Assembly: GCA_020720345.1 (NCBI GenBank) | Contig: DYOT01000078.1 | Location: 1-6,303, forward strand | Source of the DNA: Candidatus Caenarcanum sp. | GTDB taxonomy: Bacteria; Cyanobacteriota; Vampirovibrionia; Gastranaerophilales; UBA9971 | DNA: 6,303 nt | Reading direction: 5' to 3' | Notes under the pieces: model-generated | Told to the model about the DNA's origin: nothing | Seen by the model: the letters and a program-made list of their open reading frames with translations, nothing else | The model's database searches: none | Part shown: positions 1 through 4,992 of the stretch, piece by piece | Layout: each line of letters opens with the position of its first letter | Numbering within the stretch: position 1 is the first letter of the stretch | Translations under genes and position numbers: made by a program

Positions 1-68
<68 letters not shown>

Positions 69-114
69 CCATTAGACAGAAACGAACTTGGCTAACCAAA
101 CATCGGCAATAATA

Positions 115-143
115 TATGTAGCATGGAATCTTTAACCACGCAA
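115..143 (-). promoter_or_regulatory. Possible promoter of the tRNA-Ile gene
   Basis: On the minus strand a TTGCGT (bases 143 to 138) is followed after 17 bases by TACATA (120 to 115), and TGC stands directly before the second hexamer as in an extended -10. Spacing and distance to the tRNA start at 68 fit a short leader. Each hexamer matches the sigma-70 consensus at only about half its positions, so this is a weak call made mainly because the tRNA needs a promoter here. Confidence 0.22.
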
Positions 144-202
144 GTCATTTTTTAATCTGAATTGCCGACAATGGGTTTTGTCTGGGTTCGCAATGAAAAC
201 GC

Positions 203-246
203 AACACTTTGTTAAAATCGTTTTAAGACGAAAGGAGCAAAGTGTT
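203..246. repeat. Inverted repeat with nested palindrome
   Basis: The arms AACACTTTG (203-211) and CAAAGTGTT (238-246) are exact reverse complements. Directly inside the left arm lies a second perfect dyad, TTAAAA-TCG-TTTTAA (212-226). The arrangement could fold as a stem with an inner hairpin in RNA, or act as a protein-binding dyad in DNA. It is not followed directly by a T run on either strand, so by itself it is not a terminator. Function unknown. Confidence 0.6.
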
Positions 247-248
247 AG

Positions 249-281
249 ATACAGACCTTTTAATTCTGGTATAGATTTTTT
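249..281 (+). terminator. Terminator-like hairpin with T run, no gene upstream
   Basis: The arms ATACAGA (249-255) and TCTGGTAT (265-272) pair over seven bases with one bulged G, close a nine-base loop, and are followed three bases later by TTTTTT (276-281). This is the shape of a weak intrinsic terminator on the plus strand. No plus-strand gene precedes it, so either a short untranslated RNA from the 110-280 region ends here or the match is accidental in AT-rich DNA. Confidence 0.25.
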
Positions 282-390
282 ATTTGCCAAAAACAAAAAA
301 ATAAGATAGTTGATTCATTATATTAAAATATATTTTGCAGTAAATTATATTATACTGCCCTCAAATTAAATTTCGGATTTTTTAAAAATT

Positions 391-1005
391 ATGAAAAGGC
401 AATATGCGAAGCAGGAGTATAAAAAGCTGAAAATGAAAAAATATTTAATCTGTTTATTTATAATAATTAGCATCTTAGAAATCGGAATAAATGTAAAAGC
501 TAAGAGCTTTGATATTAATGCAAATCAAGATAGCTTCGATGTTGTTGTAAATAGTAAATCGGGTCCCTGGAACCCAAAAATAAATATATCAAAAAATTAT
601 ATCCATAAATTTAGAGTAAAAAAGAATGGTCTAATGCCTCCGACAATTTTAAAAGTAAAGTCTGGAAATAGTTTAACACTTGAATATGTACTTGGAGATG
701 TATATGCTGACAGAAAGGGGCATCCTGAAAGAAAAACAAATGCTGATGGGTATCAAAAAACAATGCCTACATATTCGGGATTTCTTCCGTCCTTTTATAT
801 TAATGAGCAGATTAATCATATGGCTCTCATGGGAACATTTGCAGATTCAAAAGGCGTTATAGTTGGTTACCCATTTTTCATTGGTAATGAGTCTATTAAT
901 TTAATTGTTCCTGAAGGAGCAGAACAATTGCAATTAGGGATTAATGACAATTTATTCAGGGATAATGCCGGTTTATTTATAGTTAAAGTAAATATTAATT
1001 ATTAA
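391..1005 (+). CDS. Secreted PA-IL (LecA)-like lectin domain protein
   Basis: Predicted secreted carbohydrate-binding protein of 204 residues. A lysine-rich start is followed by a hydrophobic stretch (about residues 18-35) and a plausible signal peptidase site after VKA (residue 37), so the mature protein would lie outside the cytoplasmic membrane. The C-terminal half carries the signature of the PA-IL/LecA galactose-binding family: ALMGTF (145-150), FFIG (162-165) and LGINDNLFRDNAGLF (182-196). In LecA the equivalent Asp and Asn-Asn residues bind calcium, which bridges to the sugar. The likely counterparts here are D186, D191 and N192, with a loop two residues shorter than in Pseudomonas LecA. 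Start choice is open: M1 (391) has no clear ribosome site, while M15 (433) gives a more typical signal peptide; an AGGAG at 413-417 lies 15 bases before it, rather far. The gene stands alone, convergent with the 1033-1530 gene. Family assignment is from motif memory; sugar specificity is unknown. Confidence 0.72.
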   Translation: MKRQYAKQEYKKLKMKKYLICLFIIISILEIGINVKAKSFDINANQDSFDVVVNSKSGPWNPKINISKNYIHKFRVKKNGLMPPTILKVKSGNSLTLEYVLGDVYADRKGHPERKTNADGYQKTMPTYSGFLPSFYINEQINHMALMGTFADSKGVIVGYPFFIGNESINLIVPEGAEQLQLGINDNLFRDNAGLFIVKVNINY

Positions 1006-1032
1006 ATCTAACTAATTTTTGCAGACACATTC

Positions 1033-1530
1033 TTAATCTACTAATTCAAAAGCCTTGTTACCATAGTAGTCGTTTTTCCCATAATTCTTGTTTTTCATAT
1101 AAACAGCGCAGCAATAACCGGCATTATGCCTAATAATCCTTGCGTCATAACTATAAGGGCTGTTGTTGTCATAATTATAATCGCCTGCCTTTGCCTCTTT
1201 GTTAGATACTTCAAAGGTCATGCATATCTTATATTTGTTATTGTCTACGACTGAATAATCTGGAAGCTTGGCAGTAACAGGATCTTTAAATTTAGCTGTA
1301 TCAGATAAAAATTTTAAATCAGAGGGAAGTTTGGAATTTAATTTGTAATCTTTGTTAATTTCCGAAGCTAAATCAACCAATATAGAGGCTCTTTTTTCAT
1401 CCATGCGGATTTTTCTTTGTTTGCCTGGACCTCCTGTCACTATTACACCTGCTATAATAGCAAAAACCACAAATAATGAACTTGCTACAAATAATATCTT
1501 TGGAAAAGCTGTTTTCTGAGAATTATCCAT
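1033..1530 (-). CDS. Single-pass membrane-anchored protein, usual partner of DUF5671 proteins
   Basis: A 165-residue protein with a short N-terminal tail, one membrane helix (about residues 11-32) and a soluble domain predicted outside the membrane. Directly after the helix comes GGPGKQRKIRMDEKR (33-47), then a helical stretch and LPSDLKFL (68-75), DPVT (83-86), YKICMTFE (100-107) and HNAGYCC (135-141). This order resembles proteins I recall from candidate phyla, where a membrane helix is followed by a GSPxxxR-like segment, an R/D-rich helix, LPxxLxxL, DPxT, a LCATF-like strand and an HxxGxxCF-like end, next to a DUF5671 membrane protein. The Cys pair C140-C141 and C103 could matter for folding outside the cell. 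The start at 1530 overlaps the previous gene by eight bases and has AAGGA ten bases upstream, so translational coupling is likely. Function is not known; the conserved pairing suggests the two proteins form one membrane complex. Confidence 0.7.
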   Translation of the reverse strand: MDNSQKTAFPKILFVASSLFVVFAIIAGVIVTGGPGKQRKIRMDEKRASILVDLASEINKDYKLNSKLPSDLKFLSDTAKFKDPVTAKLPDYSVVDNNKYKICMTFEVSNKEAKAGDYNYDNNSPYSYDARIIRHNAGYCCAVYMKNKNYGKNDYYGNKAFELVD

Positions 1531-2179
1531 TGTTTTTCTTTCCTTTAATCAATAGTTCATCCTGCTTTATTTCGTTGAAATAATAACTGAAAATTAGTGA
1601 TACTATAGCAAAAACAACAGCTGCATTTAAAAAAGAATGCAAGGTTAGTTCGCCTTTGAAGAAAGTTGTCAGAACAGAAGTTAAGTCAACAATACCGGTT
1701 ATTGAAGTAATTAAAAGTATAAGATAAATCATCATTTTTCTTATAAGAGATTCCCTTTTTTCTGGATGATTTATTAAATCATTAGAGACAAACCACGATA
1801 AAGATGCAAATATAGGGAATGCCACGATAAGCTGTGAAATTGCCCAGCTTATATCGATATAGGAATAGCTTGCTCTGGTCAGCGAATTTCTAAACATAAA
1901 ATCTGTAAATTTAAACAGAATTGCCCCAATTGCAAATGAGGTCATTGTTAAAGTAATAAATACAACAAGATAAACAAAAATATCCTTGATAATTTGGTTG
2001 AATTGTTGCTTGGGCGCAGGAATAATGACCCCTGCAGAATCCAAGCCCGCATAGTCAGTTAAAATTTTATTGACAAGACTTTTTGCCCAACCTGCATTAA
2101 TCAGATTTTCTTTAATTTGTTCTTTTGATTCGTCCTTCAAGAGCGCAAATTCAACATATTTTTTTAATTCTTTAGACAT
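1523..2179 (-). CDS. DUF5671-type four-helix membrane protein
   Basis: A 218-residue integral membrane protein. Residues 1-43 form a soluble, probably helical segment with the pattern SKEQIKENLINAGW (18-31), common at the N-terminus of DUF5671 and similar small membrane proteins. Four membrane helices follow at about 66-89, 112-131, 148-171 and 181-201. The ISQLIVAFPIFASLSWF segment (114-130), the VSNDLINHPEKRESLIRKMMIYL loop and helix start (131-153) and the FNEIK end after helix four (201-205) match the family pattern of a conserved LIVAFPxF helix followed by a charged PEKRE-type loop. The start at 2179 is well supported by AGGTGAGGG seven bases upstream (2195-2187). It is the first gene of a two-gene operon, overlapping the next by eight bases, with an extended -10 at 2217-2209. 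The biochemical role of DUF5671 proteins is unknown to me. Confidence 0.78.
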   Translation of the reverse strand: MSKELKKYVEFALLKDESKEQIKENLINAGWAKSLVNKILTDYAGLDSAGVIIPAPKQQFNQIIKDIFVYLVVFITLTMTSFAIGAILFKFTDFMFRNSLTRASYSYIDISWAISQLIVAFPIFASLSWFVSNDLINHPEKRESLIRKMMIYLILLITSITGIVDLTSVLTTFFKGELTLHSFLNAAVVFAIVSLIFSYYFNEIKQDELLIKGKKNNG

Positions 2180-2208
2180 TTCAGAACCCTCACCTAAATC
2201 AAGATAAA

Positions 2209-2217
2209 ATTATAACA
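2209..2217 (-). promoter_or_regulatory. Extended -10 promoter of the DUF5671 operon
   Basis: Read on the minus strand, bases 2217 to 2209 are TGTTATAAT: a perfect TATAAT preceded by the TGn extension. No good -35 lies 17-18 bases upstream, where the strand is purine-rich, which agrees with an extended -10 promoter not needing one. Transcription would start near 2202, giving a leader of roughly 22 bases that contains the AGGTGAGGG ribosome site. Confidence 0.6.
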
Positions 2218-2219
2218 TA

Positions 2220-2250
2220 TTTTTTCTCTTATTTCCCCCCTTTTTTTCTT
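2220..2250. other. Near-pure pyrimidine tract between divergent promoters
   Basis: In 31 bases there is one purine (A2231). The tract includes a run of six C (2235-2240) followed directly by seven T (2241-2247), then after CTT turns into six A (2251-2256). It fills the spacer between the two mirrored extended -10 boxes and thus occupies the -35 region of both promoters. Such tracts bend or stiffen DNA, and homopolymer runs are prone to length change; either could set the strength of both promoters. No function is shown by the sequence itself. Confidence 0.65.
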
Positions 2251-2259
2251 AAAAAATAT

Positions 2260-2268
2260 TGTTATAAT
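2260..2268 (+). promoter_or_regulatory. Extended -10 promoter of the response regulator operon
   Basis: TGTTATAAT with perfect TATAAT at 2263-2268 and TG at 2260-2261. The expected -35 position (about 2240-2245) is a C/T run with no TTGACA resemblance, so the TG extension probably carries recognition. Transcription would begin near 2275, giving an untranslated leader of about 40 bases. It is identical to the extended -10 on the opposite strand at 2217-2209. Confidence 0.58.
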
Positions 2269-2316
2269 AAAAATATTGGTATTTATTAATTTTAAGGTTT
2301 ATTTTATTGGTTTCTT

Positions 2317-2946
2317 ATGTCCTCTATTGCCAAAATACTTCTCGTTGACGACAATCCAAAATATTTGAAAGATGTGCTTCCGACTTACGGTTACGAAGTA
2401 ACTGTGGCAAATGACGGACTTCAGGCATTAAAAATAATGGGCAGTGATGAAAATCAGTTTGACCTCATACTTCTTGATGTAATGATGCCTAATATGGACG
2501 GATGGACAACCTTGAAATCAATAAGGGAAAATAAAAAGACAAAGGCAATTCCTGTAATAATGCTTACCGCTCTTGATAAGGAGCAGCAGCAGGTATCAGG
2601 ATTAAAATTCGGAGCAGATGATTATGTAGTAAAGCCCTTTACTCTTCCTAACCTTCTTGCCAGAATCGAGGCATTATTAAGGAGATCAAAATGGAATACT
2701 GAACCTAGTCATACTGGCGCAGTTAATCTTTCTTTTGCATCAGATGAGCCCATTGACGCACTTACTGCGAGAGAAAAAGAAGTTTTAGCTCTTGTGGCGC
2801 ACGGCTCAAACAATCTTGAAATTGCCGAAAAACTCTTTGTAAGAGAAGTAACGGTTAAAACGCACCTTAACAATATTTTCAAAAAATTAAATGTATCTAA
2901 CCGAACACAGGCTGTACTTTTGGCTATGCAGCTAAAAATGATTTAA
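2317..2946 (+). CDS. Response regulator, receiver plus LuxR-type DNA-binding domain
   Basis: A 209-residue transcription factor of a two-component system. The receiver (residues 4-123) is complete: acidic pocket D11-D12, phosphoacceptor D54 in LILLDVMMPNMDGW, T84, Y103 and K106 in the KPF motif. It ends in LLARIEALLRR (113-123), typical of OmpR-type receivers. After a linker of some 24 residues comes a LuxR/FixJ-type helix-turn-helix (148-206): LTAREKEVLALVAHGSNNLEIA, then VKTHLNNIFKKLNVSNRTQAV. Cyanobacterial Ycf29-type regulators combine similar parts, but I do not claim orthology. Start: no Shine-Dalgarno sequence is seen before 2317 and the protein begins four residues before the first receiver strand, so no shorter start would work. 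It is transcribed from the divergent region shared with the DUF5671 operon and is followed after 29 bases by the pentapeptide-repeat gene. The most likely sensor partner in the window is the kinase at 3906. Confidence 0.9.
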   Translation: MSSIAKILLVDDNPKYLKDVLPTYGYEVTVANDGLQALKIMGSDENQFDLILLDVMMPNMDGWTTLKSIRENKKTKAIPVIMLTALDKEQQQVSGLKFGADDYVVKPFTLPNLLARIEALLRRSKWNTEPSHTGAVNLSFASDEPIDALTAREKEVLALVAHGSNNLEIAEKLFVREVTVKTHLNNIFKKLNVSNRTQAVLLAMQLKMI

Positions 2947-2975
2947 TGTTTTATAAAGTCAAGTGAGGAAATCAT

Positions 2976-3521
2976 ATGGGAAATATAACTAACAAAGAGG
3001 AACTTTTTAAGCTTTTAAAAGCTGATTTAATTGAAGAATTTAACGAAAACCGTTCTTATGACGATGGAATTATTGATTTAACAGAAATTGACCTTAAAGA
3101 ATGTGTTTTATGCGGAGCTAATTTATGCAAAGTTGATTTAACCGGCTCCGATTTAAGTGAAAGTGATTTGAATTCCGTAAATTTTAGTGAAAGTGATCTT
3201 AGTACAGTTAATTTTTCTCATGCAACAATAAATGATTCTAATTTTTCGGAGGCAGTTCTTGAAGGCACAATATTTATAAGTGCCTGTATAGTAAATTGTG
3301 ATTTTACCGCAGCTGAATTTAATGGAGCAAATATTTGCAGCGCTGATTTTACAGGCACTGACTTAAGCCTTTGCGAAAATCTTATGCATACCGCTTATAA
3401 TAAAAATACCGTTTGGCCTTTAGATGAATGTTTGCCTGATGATTTTGACCCTGAATATGATCAGAGCTTTGCTGAACTGGAAGATGATCAGGAATTTATC
3501 GAAGATCAGCTTTCATATTAA
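2976..3521 (+). CDS. Highly acidic pentapeptide-repeat protein
   Basis: A 181-residue protein with a helical lead (1-32), then 20 uninterrupted five-residue units in register (33-132) of the A(D/N)Lxx type, for example VDLTG, SDLSE, SDLNS, VNFSE, ADFTG. These should build five coils of a right-handed quadrilateral beta-helix with Leu/Phe/Ile inside. A YNKNTVWP segment (141-148) caps it, as is often seen after pentapeptide domains, and a tail follows with 14 Asp/Glu and no Lys/Arg (150-181). I count 40 acidic and 7 basic residues overall. There is no signal peptide or membrane segment, so it is cytoplasmic. Several Cys lie in the repeats (43, 46, 51, 104, 108, 121). Ribosome site GAGGAA at 2965-2970 supports the start. 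It probably shares a transcript with the upstream regulator. Members of this fold such as Qnr and MfpA mimic DNA and bind gyrase, but many cyanobacterial ones have no known role; function here is open. Confidence 0.88.
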   Translation: MGNITNKEELFKLLKADLIEEFNENRSYDDGIIDLTEIDLKECVLCGANLCKVDLTGSDLSESDLNSVNFSESDLSTVNFSHATINDSNFSEAVLEGTIFISACIVNCDFTAAEFNGANICSADFTGTDLSLCENLMHTAYNKNTVWPLDECLPDDFDPEYDQSFAELEDDQEFIEDQLSY

Positions 3522-3551
3522 TACAATTAGTCATTAATTTTGTTCTGTTTG

Positions 3552-3567
3552 ATGTGCTAACGCACAT
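3552..3567. repeat. Short perfect hairpin ATGTGC-TAAC-GCACAT
   Basis: A six-base stem with a four-base loop, 30 bases after the pentapeptide-repeat gene. It is the first stable hairpin after that stop codon and could protect or end the transcript, but no T run follows (next bases are GATTCATAAG), so it is not a standard intrinsic terminator. Confidence 0.45.
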
Positions 3568-3633
3568 GATTCATAAGTCTGCTTGCCGATTAAGGCTCTC
3601 TCAGTATGATGAAAAGTGTGAAAATTTTTTGCA

Positions 3634-3643
3634 TAGTATACTA
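3634..3643. repeat. Perfect 10-base palindrome TAGTATACTA
   Basis: TAGTATACTA is its own reverse complement. A perfect even palindrome of this length is a typical size for a dimeric regulator site, but it lies more than 200 bases before the nearest likely promoter, and AT-rich DNA yields such palindromes by chance. Confidence 0.4.
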
Positions 3644-3663
3644 GAATGAGTCCTTCGCTTCGC

Positions 3664-3717
3664 ATACCGATTTTACAAAAATTATTTTATTTAACGGTTA
3701 TTTATTTGAATCGGTAT
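3664..3717. repeat. Nine-base inverted repeat ATACCGATT / AATCGGTAT
   Basis: The arms at 3664-3672 and 3709-3717 are exact reverse complements, closing a 36-base, almost pure A+T loop that contains a small dyad TAAC-G-GTTA (3692-3700). Candidates are a remnant of a small mobile repeat, a paired operator, or a base-paired RNA. No flanking target duplication is visible. Confidence 0.5.
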
Positions 3718-3770
3718 ATTTGAAAAAAGAAGAAATAATTAAGGAATTCAGGTTTATTAACATGTCATGA

Positions 3771-3874
3771 TATAGTGTAAGTGTTCTTGTGAATGGCTTA
3801 GAGATAATTTTTTATAACAAGTAAACGTTTTATACTCAACTTAAATTTGTTTATTGAAACGAGTACTTACTATA
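3771..3874 (+). ncRNA. Possible structured leader or small RNA upstream of the kinase gene
   Basis: Bases 3771-3786 can pair with 3861-3874. TATAGT pairs with ACTATA, a GT bulge follows, then AAGTGTTC pairs with GAGTACTT, giving 14 pairs including two G-U. The enclosed part has further small pairings such as GTTT-ATTG-AAAC (3849-3860) and TTGT (3787-3790) with ACAA (3817-3820). This could be a multi-branch RNA, but the right arm overlaps the proposed kinase -10 box, so both cannot be used in the same transcript unless transcription also comes from upstream. No known RNA family is recognised. Confidence 0.2.
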
Positions 3875-3876
3875 AA
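3847..3876 (+). promoter_or_regulatory. Likely promoter of the kinase operon
   Basis: TTGTTT (3847-3852) and TATAAA (3871-3876) are separated by 18 bases. Transcription would start near 3883, leaving a short leader with a weak ribosome site TAGG (3897-3900) five bases before the ATG at 3906. It is the best sigma-70-like pair in the last 150 bases of the gap. Confidence 0.45.
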
Positions 3877-3905
3877 AATCTGAAAACATATTTTAGTTAG
3901 GTATA

Positions 3906-4991
3906 ATGAGTTTGGAGAAAAATTTTTATAAAAATATATATGATAATTTTCCTGAAGGGATCATAGTATGTGATTCTGACGGGAAAATAATTGATGTAAA
4001 TAAAAATTTCGAACTTTTAACAGGCTTTTCTAAAAACGAATTATTAGGCAAAAATTTTTCTGACTTTATCAAAAGTGAAAAAGACAGCTGTAGCCAATGC
4101 ACACAAAAACTGGAAAATCATGGTCTTCAGAATATAAAAACTCATTCTATAGGAGAAATGAGGAATAAAGAGGATAAATTAACCTGTATAAGAATTAATT
4201 TTTCTATAACAAGGGATAACAAAGTTATTTATATAATAATTCCTCTGTCAGACGTGGCTTTTTTAAATCAGGCGCATGTCGATTTTGTAAGCACGGTAAG
4301 CCATGAATTAAGGACACCTCTTACAAGCATAAAAGGTTTTGCGGATACTTTACTTCAGTCAGGCAGCCAGCTCAGCGCCGAGCAGCAAAATAGATTTCTG
4401 AACATAATAAAAAGTCAGGTGGATAGACTGACACGCCTTGTGGAAAATCTTCTTACCGTTTCAAAACTTGAATCAAAAAGAGATAAATCAATTTTTAAAG
4501 CAATTGAGCTTCCCAATTTCTTTAAAAATATTCTTTATAATGTTCAGCAAAAGGCACAGGATCACAAAATAGAGGTGAAAATTATGCCAAATCTGCCTCC
4601 TGTTTGGGCAGATTCTGATAAATTCGAGCAAATAATGACAAATCTTGTAGATAATGCCATAAAATATTCAAATGGAGGCACTACTGTTAAAATAGAAGCC
4701 AGATTTATTGCAGGAAATACTGATTTTATTGAACTAAACGTGGTAGATCAGGGGGTGGGAATACCTGAAGAGCACATTTCTAAAATTTTCTCTAAATTTT
4801 CAAGAATTGACAATGCTTTGACCAGGCAAGTGCAGGGAACCGGTCTTGGATTGTACATTACAAAATCCCTTGTTGAAAGCATGGAAGGCAAAATAAGCTT
4901 AAAAAGCGATGGCAGCGGCTCAACATTTACTGTCATACTTCCTGTTGCAACTTATGAAAAACAAATTAAGCAAAAATTTCAGGAAAAATAA
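3906..4991 (+). CDS. Cytoplasmic PAS-domain sensor histidine kinase
   Basis: A 361-residue kinase that autophosphorylates on His and passes the phosphate to a receiver Asp. A PAS domain spans about residues 7-115 (FPEGIIVCDSDGKIIDVN, then LTGFSKNELLGK). A HisKA dimerisation helix follows with the phosphorylated H133 in VSHELRTPLTSIKGF (131-145), then a HATPase domain: N-box around N246 and N250 (TNLVDNAIKYS), G1 box DQGVGIP (281-287), F-box FSKFSRID (295-302) and G2 box GTGLGL (311-316). All catalytic boxes look intact. There is no membrane helix or signal peptide, so it senses something inside the cell. The PAS domain carries Cys residues 22, 62, 65 and 94, with a CSQC pair at 62-65 that could bind metal or respond to redox state; this is inference. 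It has its own likely promoter, and after a one-base gap the REC/GGDEF-like/REC gene follows, so the two are co-transcribed. Confidence 0.93.
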   Translation: MSLEKNFYKNIYDNFPEGIIVCDSDGKIIDVNKNFELLTGFSKNELLGKNFSDFIKSEKDSCSQCTQKLENHGLQNIKTHSIGEMRNKEDKLTCIRINFSITRDNKVIYIIIPLSDVAFLNQAHVDFVSTVSHELRTPLTSIKGFADTLLQSGSQLSAEQQNRFLNIIKSQVDRLTRLVENLLTVSKLESKRDKSIFKAIELPNFFKNILYNVQQKAQDHKIEVKIMPNLPPVWADSDKFEQIMTNLVDNAIKYSNGGTTVKIEARFIAGNTDFIELNVVDQGVGIPEEHISKIFSKFSRIDNALTRQVQGTGLGLYITKSLVESMEGKISLKSDGSGSTFTVILPVATYEKQIKQKFQEK

Positions 4992-4992
4992 A

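Larger units (their letters stand above)
69..390. other. Intergenic region between divergent tRNA-Ile and lectin-like gene; no gene seen
   Basis: No convincing coding sequence or known RNA family is recognised in these 322 bases. The region must hold the tRNA promoter on the minus strand and that of the lectin-like gene on the plus strand. An 8-base inverted repeat, TCGGCAAT (103-110) and ATTGCCGA (161-168), has a 50-base loop. A second, longer dyad (203-246) and a terminator-like hairpin (249-281) are listed separately. From about 285 to 390 the DNA is almost pure A+T. It contains TATACT (351-356), which could serve as the -10 of the gene at 391, but no good -35 lies at the proper distance. 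Confidence 0.6.
3522..3905. other. Long intergenic gap rich in dyad symmetry; no firm gene
   Basis: No protein family, tRNA or known riboswitch is recognised in these 384 bases. Two tiny open frames exist, 3566-3649 (27 codons) and 3646-3723 (25 codons), overlapping by ATGA. Neither has a ribosome site, so both are probably chance. The gap does hold four dyads: a 6-base hairpin (3552-3567), a 10-base palindrome (3634-3643), a 9-base inverted repeat (3664-3717) and a long imperfect pairing (3771-3874), plus a likely kinase promoter (3847-3876). The CCTTCGCTTCGC stretch (3652-3663) is richer in GC than its surroundings. Confidence 0.65.

Noticed and set aside
69..390. 16S rRNA 3' end expected upstream of a tRNA-Ile(GAT) in an rRNA operon
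   Set aside because: No anti-Shine-Dalgarno end (AAAGGAGGTGATCC on the plus strand) is present; the AAAGGAG at 231-237 lacks the rest, and a protein gene begins at 391.
403..412. Ten-base match TATGCGAAGC with the reverse complement of 3657-3666
   Set aside because: One shared 10-mer in 6.3 kb is within chance and the flanks do not match, so it is not a dispersed repeat.
1006..1032. Shared bidirectional terminator between the convergent lectin-like and DUF5671-partner genes
   Set aside because: The 27-base gap has no stem of useful strength on either strand.
3525..3540. AATTA/TAATT hairpin followed by T-rich bases as terminator of the pentapeptide-repeat gene
   Set aside because: Only five A-T pairs with no GC pair and a broken T run; too weak to call a terminator.
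3566..3723. Two tiny open frames (27 and 25 codons) overlapping by ATGA
   Set aside because: No ribosome sites, no recognisable motif, and the reading frames run through inverted repeats; probably chance.
3902..3907. TATAAT overlapping the kinase start codon
   Set aside because: A transcript from it would start downstream of the ATG, with no -35 or TG extension and no good internal start; better taken as chance in AT-rich DNA.
4909..4992. Upstream extension of the REC/GGDEF-like/REC gene to the ATG at 4909
   Set aside because: It would overlap the kinase by 83 bases and add 28 residues unrelated to a receiver start; the ATG at 4993 has AGGA at good distance and begins exactly at the first receiver strand.
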